Below, in pieces: positions 1 through 6,703 of a stretch of DNA of 21,883 nucleotides (position 1 is the stretch's first letter; each line of letters starts with the position of its first letter). The stretch covers positions 1-21,883 of the forward strand of contig JAHHKH010000297.1 of assembly GCA_018679695.1 (NCBI GenBank). Direction: 5' to 3'. The translations under genes and the position numbers were made by a program. The notes below the pieces were generated by a model. The model was not told the origin of the DNA. It saw only the letters and a program-made list of their open reading frames with translations, and ran no database searches. This stretch comes from Maribacter sp. GTDB lineage: Bacteria; Bacteroidota; Bacteroidia; Flavobacteriales; Flavobacteriaceae.

Positions 1-20
1 CTTTAATTTACAATTAGTAA

Positions 21-46
21 TTAAAGTTAATAGCTATTAACTTTAA
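21..46. repeat. 26-bp perfect palindrome left of the IS110 transposase
   Basis: Bases 21-46 read identically on both strands, centred on TAGCTA at 31-36. The left arm also overlaps a second, mutually exclusive pairing between 1-11 and 17-26 (CTTTAATTTAC with GTAATTAAAG, one bulged T). It could be part of the element's end, a binding site, or the terminator of a gene beyond the left edge. The sequence does not decide between these. Confidence 0.6.
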
Positions 47-48
47 AA

Positions 49-217
49 GAGAAGAAAGAGGAGAACTAAAACGGTCTTTAGAGTTGCGCTCCTATACACG
101 TACTAGTCCTCTTACCTTCTCAACAATCGCAAAGAACCAATTGGAATACTAGGTTAAAAAGAACCTGATAAAGGAAATAGTTAAAGCGATTATTATTAAT
201 CAATAATTCTTAAAAGT
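49..217 (+). ncRNA. candidate IS110 bridge RNA region
   Basis: In IS110-group elements the non-coding DNA before the transposase encodes a bridge RNA, whose two loops pair with target and donor DNA. Here a long stem can form between 49-62 and 107-121: two runs of 6 bp, GAGAAG with CTTCTC and AGAGGA with TCCTCT, around a small internal loop. The 44-nt loop between the arms could hold a recognition loop. A second hairpin follows at 151-166 (AGGTT, loop AAAAAG, AACCT). The size and position fit the family, but RNA ends and guide segments cannot be assigned without the target site. The call rests on family knowledge plus visible pairing. Confidence 0.35.
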
Positions 218-1210
218 ATGAAAAATTATGATGAGGCAGTAGGGATAGATGTATCAAAAAACACCTTGGATGTAAGATGTTATTTGGCGATGAAACATAA
301 GGTTTTTAGCAATGATATAAGGGGGTGTAAATCAATGTTGAAATGGGTTTCGCAACAAACAGGTAAAGGCTCGGTTTTTTACTGTTTTGAGAATACAGGT
401 AATTATTCATTGAAGCTGTCTACTTATCTCACAAGTCAACATATTGTTTATGTAGAGGAGAGTCCTATTAAGATTAAACGCTCATGTGGTTTGGTCCGTG
501 AGAAGAGCGATAAGGTTGATTCTGAGATTATAGCCCGTTATGCATGGCTTCATAGAGAGGAACTTGAGCCAAGTGAGCTAAAGGGTTTGTTTTATCAAGA
601 ATTGGGTAGGTTGATTGGCCTTCGGGATCAGTTGGTCCGTAATCGAGCAGGATTGATCGGTACTTTGAAAGAGTCAAGACAATTACTGGGCAGTCCGTCA
701 ACCGATACCGTCTGTCTTGTGTTGACCAGAAGTATAGATTATTTATCGAAACAGGTAAAAAACATAGAATGTCGTATGGTCGCTCTTGTCAAGGAATATC
801 GGGAAGTCCACAAGAGTTATGAACTTTTGAGGACGATGCATGGAATTGGTTTTGTTGTAGCCTTACAGCTTATTTACCATACCCATAATTTTAGACGTTT
901 TAGTACCTGGCGCCAATTTTCAAGTTATTGTGGTCCAGCTCCATTTGAATATAGCTCTGGGACTAGTATACACAGGCGAAAAAAATGCCATTATCTAGGT
1001 GATAGGAAAATGAAGAGCCTATTGAGTATGGCTAGTATATCTGCTATTCAGCATGACCCGGAATTAAGGAAGTACTATCAGAAAAAAGTAGCACAAGGAA
1101 AACCTAAAATGATTGCATTGAACAATGTTCGAAATAAACTTTTGTCAAGGGCGTTTGCCGTGATTAGGAGAGGAACGCCATATGTAGCATTAAATCAATT
1201 TGCAGCTTAA
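218..1210 (+). CDS. IS110 family transposase (DEDD/serine recombinase)
   Basis: This 330-residue protein should excise and insert its own element by RNA-guided recombination. The N-terminal RuvC-like DEDD domain (PF01548 type) shows the acidic set D11 in GIDVSK, E58 in FENTGN, and D98 and D101 in KSDKVD. A helical linker follows at about 125-200. The C-terminal Transposase_20 domain (PF02371 type) starts near LLRTMHGIG at 204-211 and carries the motif SSGTS at 246-250, where the catalytic serine is expected. The length is normal for the family and no frameshift is seen. The ATG at 218 is preceded only by AT-rich sequence without a clear ribosome site, which is common in this phylum. The non-coding flanks at 1-217 and 1211-1290 are likely part of the same element. 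Confidence 0.95.
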   Translation: MKNYDEAVGIDVSKNTLDVRCYLAMKHKVFSNDIRGCKSMLKWVSQQTGKGSVFYCFENTGNYSLKLSTYLTSQHIVYVEESPIKIKRSCGLVREKSDKVDSEIIARYAWLHREELEPSELKGLFYQELGRLIGLRDQLVRNRAGLIGTLKESRQLLGSPSTDTVCLVLTRSIDYLSKQVKNIECRMVALVKEYREVHKSYELLRTMHGIGFVVALQLIYHTHNFRRFSTWRQFSSYCGPAPFEYSSGTSIHRRKKCHYLGDRKMKSLLSMASISAIQHDPELRKYYQKKVAQGKPKMIALNNVRNKLLSRAFAVIRRGTPYVALNQFAA

Positions 1211-1214
1211 AAAA

Positions 1215-1288
1215 GGTAACGAAGTATTTGGATTATATCTTGGAATACGTATAACCGTCAGTTATAATTGCGGTTATACATTGTTACC
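1215..1288. repeat. nested inverted repeats at the IS right flank
   Basis: Immediately after the transposase stop, GGTAACGA (1215-1222) can pair with TTGTTACC (1281-1288), with one G-T pair. Inside it a perfect 9-bp repeat GTATAACCG (1249-1257) pairs with CGGTTATAC (1271-1279) across a 13-nt loop. This may be the right end of the element, a transcription stop shielding the neighbouring gene, or a structured RNA as in the IS1111 subgroup. No long T-run follows, so a classical terminator is less likely. Confidence 0.55.
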
Positions 1289-1304
1289 ATTGGTTTTTAT
1301 TCCA

Positions 1305-1757
1305 TTATCCTATTAATAAGTCAAAGTATCTTGTCAGACAAAATGTGCCTGTAAGATAGCCTAAATGAAAAATCGGTCGAAATATTTGATTGGTTTTCCT
1401 AAAATCAATCTGAAGAAATTCGGTTATTAAAATTCCAATTGCTATTGTCAAAAACCAAACCGTAATAAAAGGGAACACAAAGCCAAGCCCATCAACAAAG
1501 ATCATCGGTACAATATAAAGTATGTCGTGAAGTAAACCACAAACCAGAAAGGTAATAATTAGCGAAATCCAATTAAGAAAAATATTTCGTAAAGGTGCAT
1601 AGCAATAGAAGAGTAGAAAAAAGCCGTAACCAGGATTCCAATAGTTCCAAAACGACCTTAATGAATTTGCAACGAATGGTTTCAAGAACATGTTCCTTAT
1701 AATCAACGGGACTTTAGTTGTTCCCGTTCGGTATTGAATATATGCTTCTACGGTCAT
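1305..1757 (-). CDS. short MBOAT-like integral membrane protein
   Basis: This is a 150-residue protein with several hydrophobic stretches, at about 44-54, 62-84, 91-112 and 126-148, so it probably sits in the inner membrane. It contains FWNYWNP at 36-42 and GLLHD near 74-78. These recall the F-W-x-x-W-H and G-x-W-H-G signatures of membrane-bound O-acyltransferases, in a family much shorter than the usual 350-500 residues. An O-acyltransferase role is therefore only suggested, because the central tryptophan of the second motif is a leucine here. It is transcribed towards the insertion sequence, its stop lies about 95 bp from the transposase stop, and it looks complete. I see no clear promoter. 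Confidence 0.65.
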   Translation of the reverse strand: MTVEAYIQYRTGTTKVPLIIRNMFLKPFVANSLRSFWNYWNPGYGFFLLFYCYAPLRNIFLNWISLIITFLVCGLLHDILYIVPMIFVDGLGFVFPFITVWFLTIAIGILITEFLQIDFRKTNQIFRPIFHLGYLTGTFCLTRYFDLLIG

Positions 1758-2167
1758 AATCTATTTAGCTCTTGTGTTTTTAAAATTAACGCTAAAGGTT
1801 CGGCTTAATCGCGTTGCGGATGCCGTCTGCGAAGCAGCGGGCTAATTGGCGTGCTGGTGTCTCGATCTCCCCCAAGATCCACGCCATTCGTTAAAAGTAA
1901 GGATTTTATATCTTCAAAATCCATCACAACCCGCCAGCCCTTCTGTATGACCTGTCGGGCAGGAACTACTTGTCGGGCTAATAGATTATAGGTATTGTTA
2001 GCGATCGGTTTAATTTTATGGTCCCACCGAAGTTAGCCAGAATACGACAAAAAATCGATGAACTGATTATGGTCATTTCAAAAATCAGTTCCTCCTATTA
2101 TCTTTCGATAACCGATACAAAAAGTCAGGATAATATTGGATAAGTAACAATTTAAAAACTAGAGGAA
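1758..2167. other. 410-bp gene-poor region with a GC-rich foldable block
   Basis: No convincing gene lies here. From about 1786 to 1980 the sequence is richer in G and C than its surroundings and dense in inverted repeats. TTAACG (1786-1791) faces CGTTAA (1889-1894). GGCGTG (1848-1853) pairs with CACGCC (1880-1885) around an inner hairpin GATCT/AGATC (1864-1868, 1875-1879). A hairpin CCTG-TCGGG-CAGG (1951-1963) lies inside AGCCC/GGGCT (1936-1940, 1975-1979). The only reading frame is a 31-codon minus-strand frame (1887 to 1792), too short to call. The block may be a dispersed repeat, a remnant of a mobile element or a structured RNA. Confidence 0.5.
2060..2091. repeat. 9-bp inverted repeat upstream of the TerB-like gene
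   Basis: GAACTGATT at 2060-2068 is exactly complementary to AATCAGTTC at 2083-2091, with 14 bases between. It ends 76 bp before the start of the TerB-like gene and is not followed by a T-run. An operator or leader hairpin is therefore more likely than a terminator. No function can be assigned. Confidence 0.4.
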
Positions 2168-2542
2168 ATGACCATTTTAGAAGCATATGAATCCGGAAAG
2201 CATGAAAGTAATGTGTCACATTTCGCCGCTATTGTGAAAATGGCCCGGATAGATGGCACAATCAGCAAGGAAGAACAAAAAGTTTTGAAGCGTTTGGCCT
2301 TTAAGCTCGATGTATCAGAGGAAGAGGCCAAACAAATATTAAAAAACCCGAGGAAGTACCCATTGATTCCTCCGTATTCGTTGGAAGAGCGCATCGAAAG
2401 ACTCCATGACCTCTGCAGTATGATCTATGCGGATCATGTAATCGATGAGTCCGAAAGAAAACTGATTTTCAAGTATGCCATTGGGCTTGGTTTCACCACA
2501 GAGCAGGCAAATATGGAAATCCAAAAATGCATTCGAATTTAA
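2168..2542 (+). CDS. TerB-like helical protein
   Basis: This 124-residue, all-helical soluble protein resembles the TerB fold (tellurite-resistance TerB and co-chaperone DjlA N-terminal type). The fold shows as two related halves. MARIDGTISKEEQ at about 25-37 and IYADHVIDESERK at about 88-100 each have the acidic loop followed by a helix rich in E, R and K that is typical of this metal-binding-like repeat. It has no signal peptide or membrane segment. The purine stretch AGAGGAA sits directly before the ATG, closer than ideal. Its function is unknown. TerB-like proteins are linked to envelope stress and metal responses, but no other ter gene is nearby, so a role in tellurite resistance is not supported. 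It ends 99 bp before the permease gene and may share its transcript. Confidence 0.75.
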   Translation: MTILEAYESGKHESNVSHFAAIVKMARIDGTISKEEQKVLKRLAFKLDVSEEEAKQILKNPRKYPLIPPYSLEERIERLHDLCSMIYADHVIDESERKLIFKYAIGLGFTTEQANMEIQKCIRI

Positions 2543-2641
2543 AAATGATGAGTTGGAGTTTGAGCTTTAACGTCATTCGCAATTTGCACAAAAAACCGGT
2601 AGACCAAGATACGAAGCGATAAATACTAGGCATAAACCAAC

Positions 2642-3777
2642 ATGCAGAAATATACCCTTAATCTAGCCAATATTTTTTATTTCCTTTTCATGGTTATTGC
2701 CTTGGTATGGTTACTTATTGTTGGAAAGGTCATTATCGCTCCTATAGTGTTCGGTTTTTTTTTGCCCTAATGCTAAAGCCCCTTGTGGCATTTTTTGAAC
2801 AGCGGGTACGCAGGCGGAACCTGTCGATATTCCTATCCTATATTTTAGCCTTGATTCCCCTTTTTGCTGTGCTTTTATTTTTTATTAATCAATCGCGGAT
2901 CCTTTTCGGTGACCTGCCATCAGTTCGTAGTAGGTTGAATGATGTCATGACTTTGTTTTCCGATTGGTTCGATCAAAAGTTCAACATGGATGCAGAATCT
3001 ACTTCCAATTGGATATCGGAAAATATTCTGGCCGCTTCCGATATTCCCATCAACCTTATTCAAGAAAGTGTGCAATCTACAGGATATGTTGTCGCAAATA
3101 TGGTCATGATCGTCGTCTTCACTTATTTCATGCTCTTGTATCGAACGGCATTCAAAAACTTCTTTCTGGCGCAAATAAAACCTGATAGAAGGGAAAGGGT
3201 AGAGGAGGTTATGATAAAAATCCAGATGCTGACCAAACGCTATATGATGGGGCAAGGACTTGTCATAGTCATCCTTGGCCTATTGATAGGGTCGGGACTG
3301 TGGTTGATTGGTGTACCTTACCCGTATTTTTGGGGTTTTCTTGCTGGTTTCTTGGAAATCATCCCATACGTGGGTACCTCTATCGGGGGAATCCTGCCCG
3401 TTTTTTATATGTTGATGGTATCCGACACCCTCTGGCAACCTGTTGCCGTGATTATCCTCTATATCATCATTCAACAGATAGAGGGAAATATTATTTCCCC
3501 CAATATAATGGGGCCGAGTATAAAAATCAATCCCTTGTTCATTGTTCTTGGGCTTTTCATCGGTGGAATTCTATGGGGAATTTCGGGCATGATCTTGGCG
3601 CTTCCCATCTTAGCGGTTTCCAAGGAAATCTTTCGTAGTTTCGATGCTACCGAGCCGCTGAGCTATTTAATGGAAGACGGACTTACACGGAAAAAGGAAA
3701 TTTTTTTAGAACGGTTCGACAATGATAAAAACCGTTTCTTCAGTTTATTTTTTGTGGAAAAGAATCCAAACAACTAA
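2642..3777 (+). CDS. AI-2E/PerM family permease, frameshifted near the 5' end
   Basis: This is a multi-pass membrane protein of the AI-2E_transport family (PF01594 type). Members export small molecules or act as ion antiporters; the substrate here is unknown. The natural start is the ATG at 2642, which opens MQKYTLNLANIFYF and the first membrane segment. That frame ends at a TAA at 2768-2770, just after a run of nine T (2755-2763). The rest of the protein continues one frame over, beginning FALMLKPLVAFFEQ. A tenth T would join both parts into about 378 residues, the usual family length. Downstream hallmarks are present: PYVGTSIGGILP in the long central hydrophobic region, and EGNIISPNIMG followed by the last helices with GGILWGISGMILALP. 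An ATG at 2707 gives a 356-residue frame, but its first 18 or so residues are clearly out of frame. The shift is a sequencing error, a slippage site or a real lesion. Confidence 0.85.
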
Positions 3778-3787
3778 ACTTCAAGTA

Positions 3788-3816
3788 TTGTTATTTCAGC
3801 GAACCCCATAACTTTC
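3788..3816 (+). promoter_or_regulatory. possible promoter of the lipid-catabolism cluster
   Basis: TTG at 3788-3790 is followed after 18 bases by TAACTTTC at 3809-3816, one base off the Bacteroidetes -7 consensus TAnnTTTG. Transcription from here would give a leader of nearly 200 nt before the ATG at 4017. It is the best match I found between 3778 and 4016, but such matches occur by chance. Confidence 0.3.
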
Positions 3817-4016
3817 ATATCCACAGCACCATAGATTATCTGTGCTTATTAATCGCAGTAAATCCAGACACGACCTTAAAAATAACTATTGGTTGACCAG
3901 GATAGGATTAAATTGCTGTGATTATCCTCAAGCCTATCAATATAATTAATCGGTATACGGGATTGGCCCCGAAAAACTGTTATCTTACAACACCTAATTC
4001 AAAAACCGAAATCGTT

Positions 4017-5828
4017 ATGCCCAAACAATATATTGACTTAGCTACCCTTAAGTTTATACTTTATAAGGTACACGATCTTCAAAATGTTCTCGATCAAGAC
4101 CGTTATGCCGACTATGACCAAGCATCAGTGGATCTTTTCTTGAATGCGGTCAAGGATTTCTCGGATAAGGAACTCTTTCCTTTTTTCCGAGAGATGGATG
4201 CGCAAGCTGCGCATTACAAAGAGGGTGAAATCATTGTTCATTCCCAAGTTAGGGAATACATGAAGAAAGGTGGTGAAATGGGTTTGATCGGCGCCTTGTT
4301 CGACTATGACATAGGCGGGCTACAAATGCCCAATGTGGTTGTAACAGCTGCCACGTATATACAAGAGACCGCCAATAATCATTTACCTGGCTATATAGGA
4401 TTAACCCTTGGAGCTGCAGAACTTATCGTACATTTTGGGAATGCTTCATTGAATGATACCTATGTTCCTAAAATGATCACAGGGGATTGGGGTGGCACTA
4501 TGTGCCTTACAGAACCACAGGCTGGAAGTTCCTTATCGGACATTGTCACCGCTGCGGTACCTAATGGGGAGAGCTATAAAATCTCTGGGCAAAAGATTTT
4601 TATCTCAGGAGGTGATTATCAGGGTGCTGGGAATATTGTTCATTTAGTTCTGGCACGTATAAAGGGAGCACCGGCAGGTACTAAAGGGATATCCCTCTTT
4701 GTAGTCCCTAAAAAGAGGCCTTCGGCAAATGGTGGACTAATCCCGAATGATGTCAACACCTTGGGCGATTTTCAAAAAATGGGCCAAAAAGGTTATTGTA
4801 CAACACACCTTTCCTTTGGTGATCAAAACGACTGCCAAGGATGGCTGGTCGGGGAGCCCAATAAAGGATTAAAGTATATGTTTTTGATGATGAATGGTGC
4901 CCGCATCGGCGTTGGTCGCGGAGCGGCGGCAATAACTATGGCGGCCTATCGGGCCTCATTGTCTTACGCTAAAGAAAGACCACAGGGTCGCAATTTGACC
5001 ACTACTGGTAAAAAAGATGTTTCACAAGAGCAAACCTTGATTATTAATCATCCAGATGTCAAAAGAATGTTGTTCTTTCAAAAAGTAGTCGCTGAAGGAT
5101 CCTTGAGCTTAGTGCTGTTGGCTTCTAAATACCACGATCTCTCCACCACGCATGCCAATCCAAAGGAACGGGAGAAATACCTCTTATTATTGGAAATACT
5201 TACCCCGATTGTCAAAACCTATCCCTCGGAAATGGGTTCTGTTTCAGTAAGTAATGGCCTTCAGGTACTCGGGGGCTATGGGTATTGTAACGATTTTATC
5301 TTACAACAATATTTCAGGGATATCCGTATTTTTCCAATTTATGAGGGTACTACGGGAATCCAATCCCTTGACCTTTTGGGTAGGAAGATTCCCATGGATA
5401 ATGGAAAACCATTACAGTTGTTATCGGAGGAAATTATGAAGACCATTAATGGGGCATCCGAATTCAGTGAACTGGTACCTTATGCCGAAAAATTGGGAAC
5501 CAAATTGGAATTGGCACAGCAAGTGCTTCAGTTTCTATTGCCATTCGCCCAAAAAGGGGATTATCAACGCTTCCTATCGGATGCGACCGTATTCATGGAG
5601 TTTTTTGGCAATATTGTTATGGGATGGTTGTGGTTGGATATGGGTAAAAAAGCCCAAAATGAATTGGTTTCGGGAGATACCCAATATTCTGCCGAATTAT
5701 TGAAGGATAAGATTCATGCAATGAAGTTTTATTTCAAATACGAACTTCCAAAGTCGACCGCATTGGCCGAGGTTTTAATGAACAAGGAAGTGTTGACACT
5801 GGCTTCGGATACCAAAGTATTTGGATAA
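4017..5828 (+). CDS. acyl-CoA dehydrogenase, long (about 600-residue) type
   Basis: This FAD enzyme introduces a trans-2 double bond into an acyl-CoA and passes electrons to electron-transfer flavoprotein. I chose the ATG at 4017 (603 residues, MPKQYIDLATLKF), because the upstream extension to 3918 has no family-like sequence. The order is an N-terminal helical domain, a middle beta domain with CLTEPQAGSSLSDI (163-176) that contacts FAD and substrate, and a C-terminal helical domain. E443 in YEGTTGIQ (442-449) is the expected catalytic base. A further C-terminal extension of about 150 residues is typical of the DmdC/AcdP-like 600-residue subgroup, which includes methylmercaptopropionyl-CoA dehydrogenases; the substrate cannot be read from the sequence. 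It opens a co-directional run of genes and ends 70 bp before the next one. Confidence 0.9.
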   Translation: MPKQYIDLATLKFILYKVHDLQNVLDQDRYADYDQASVDLFLNAVKDFSDKELFPFFREMDAQAAHYKEGEIIVHSQVREYMKKGGEMGLIGALFDYDIGGLQMPNVVVTAATYIQETANNHLPGYIGLTLGAAELIVHFGNASLNDTYVPKMITGDWGGTMCLTEPQAGSSLSDIVTAAVPNGESYKISGQKIFISGGDYQGAGNIVHLVLARIKGAPAGTKGISLFVVPKKRPSANGGLIPNDVNTLGDFQKMGQKGYCTTHLSFGDQNDCQGWLVGEPNKGLKYMFLMMNGARIGVGRGAAAITMAAYRASLSYAKERPQGRNLTTTGKKDVSQEQTLIINHPDVKRMLFFQKVVAEGSLSLVLLASKYHDLSTTHANPKEREKYLLLLEILTPIVKTYPSEMGSVSVSNGLQVLGGYGYCNDFILQQYFRDIRIFPIYEGTTGIQSLDLLGRKIPMDNGKPLQLLSEEIMKTINGASEFSELVPYAEKLGTKLELAQQVLQFLLPFAQKGDYQRFLSDATVFMEFFGNIVMGWLWLDMGKKAQNELVSGDTQYSAELLKDKIHAMKFYFKYELPKSTALAEVLMNKEVLTLASDTKVFG

Positions 5829-5898
5829 AATGAAGATCGATTGGCAAATAAATAATAAAAAGCGGCAAAGTTCAATTCAAACAAGCTAACATATTAGT

Positions 5899-6675
5899 AT
5901 GGGAAACCTAAATTCTAAATTTGATTTAAGTGGCAAGGTGGCCGTAATAACCGGATCAAGCCAGGGTATTGGCAAGTCAATTGCTCGAGGCCTGGCCGAG
6001 AATGGGGCCAAAGTGGTGGTAAGCAGTCGAAAAAAGGAGGCAGTGGATAAAGTCGCATTGGAATTCAAAACCAATGGTCTTGAGGCGATAGGGTTACCCT
6101 GCCATATTGGTGACCCTGAACAGCGCCAATCGCTTATTGCCAAAACTATTGAAGCGTATGGCAGAATCGATATCTTGGTGAACAACGCTGCAATCAATCC
6201 CTATTATGGCCCCTTGGAAGGATCCGATGAAGCGATCTTCGATAAAATCATGGACGTGAATGTCAAGGCTCCTTGGATGCTCTCTAATTTGGCCCTTCCC
6301 CATATGAAAGAAAAAGGGGCGGGCAGTATTATCAACATCTCATCGGTTGAAGGGTTACGCCCCGGATTTGGTCTAGGCCTTTACAGTGCGACCAAATCAG
6401 CATTGATCATGCTTACCAAACACCAGGCAAAAGAATGGGGTCGTTATGGGATCCGTGCCAAAGTACTCTGCCCAGGTCTTATCAAGACCAAATTCAGTCA
6501 GGGTCTTTGGACAAACGAGAAATTGGTTAGTGATTTTACCAAATCCTTACCCCTTGGGCGTATAGCCGCCCCAGATGAAATGGCAGGCATGGTAATGCTT
6601 CTGGCTTCTGATGCGGGATCTTATATGACTGGAGGAGTATATGTCGCTGATGGGGGATATATGGTTTCAGGTTAA
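5899..6675 (+). CDS. short-chain dehydrogenase/reductase (SDR) 1
   Basis: This is a 258-residue classical SDR with a Rossmann fold. The cofactor motif TGSSQGIG is at 18-25, NNAA at 95-98, and the catalytic set is S148 or S149, Y162 and K166 (YSATK). After the second strand the sequence is SSRKK (42-46), whose arginine and lysines favour NADP(H) over NAD(H). It should interconvert a hydroxy and a keto group, plausibly on an acyl-CoA or lipid-derived alcohol given its place between two acyl-CoA dehydrogenase genes. By analogy with LvaD of the levulinate pathway it could act at the C4 position, but this is inference from context. It lies 28 bp before the next gene, so co-transcription is likely. 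Confidence 0.88.
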   Translation: MGNLNSKFDLSGKVAVITGSSQGIGKSIARGLAENGAKVVVSSRKKEAVDKVALEFKTNGLEAIGLPCHIGDPEQRQSLIAKTIEAYGRIDILVNNAAINPYYGPLEGSDEAIFDKIMDVNVKAPWMLSNLALPHMKEKGAGSIINISSVEGLRPGFGLGLYSATKSALIMLTKHQAKEWGRYGIRAKVLCPGLIKTKFSQGLWTNEKLVSDFTKSLPLGRIAAPDEMAGMVMLLASDAGSYMTGGVYVADGGYMVSG

Positions 6676-6703
6676 CTATTGACGTGAACTAAAGCGTAAG
6701 AAT

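Larger units (their letters stand above)
1..1300 (+). mobile_element. IS110-family insertion sequence, ends not resolved
   Basis: The element is recognised by its complete IS110-type transposase and by non-coding flanks on both sides that have strong folding potential. IS110 elements usually lack clear terminal inverted repeats and target duplications, so the limits given are only approximate. The right limit must lie before the stop of the minus-strand gene at 1305, and the left end may lie outside the window. The length is normal for the family, and the transposase is intact, so the copy could be active. The next gene to the right appears complete, so there is no sign that the insertion broke it. 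Confidence 0.6.

Noticed and set aside
1792..1887. 31-codon minus-strand reading frame
   Set aside because: It is too short, has no start signal and lies inside a strongly folded GC-rich block that explains its composition.
1786..1894. Integron attC site
   Set aside because: Size and folding are suggestive, but the flanking bases do not fit the RYYYAAC/GTTRRRY core sites and no integrase is present in the window.
2168..2542. Tellurite-resistance operon
   Set aside because: Only a TerB-like protein is present, with no terC, terD, terE or terZ nearby.
2642..3777. Quorum-sensing AI-2 exporter
   Set aside because: The family name reflects one member; no luxS or lsr genes are near and the substrate cannot be inferred.
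3918..4016. Extra 33-residue N-terminus of the first acyl-CoA dehydrogenase
   Set aside because: The segment does not look like a signal peptide or a family domain, and the usual family start corresponds to the ATG at 4017.
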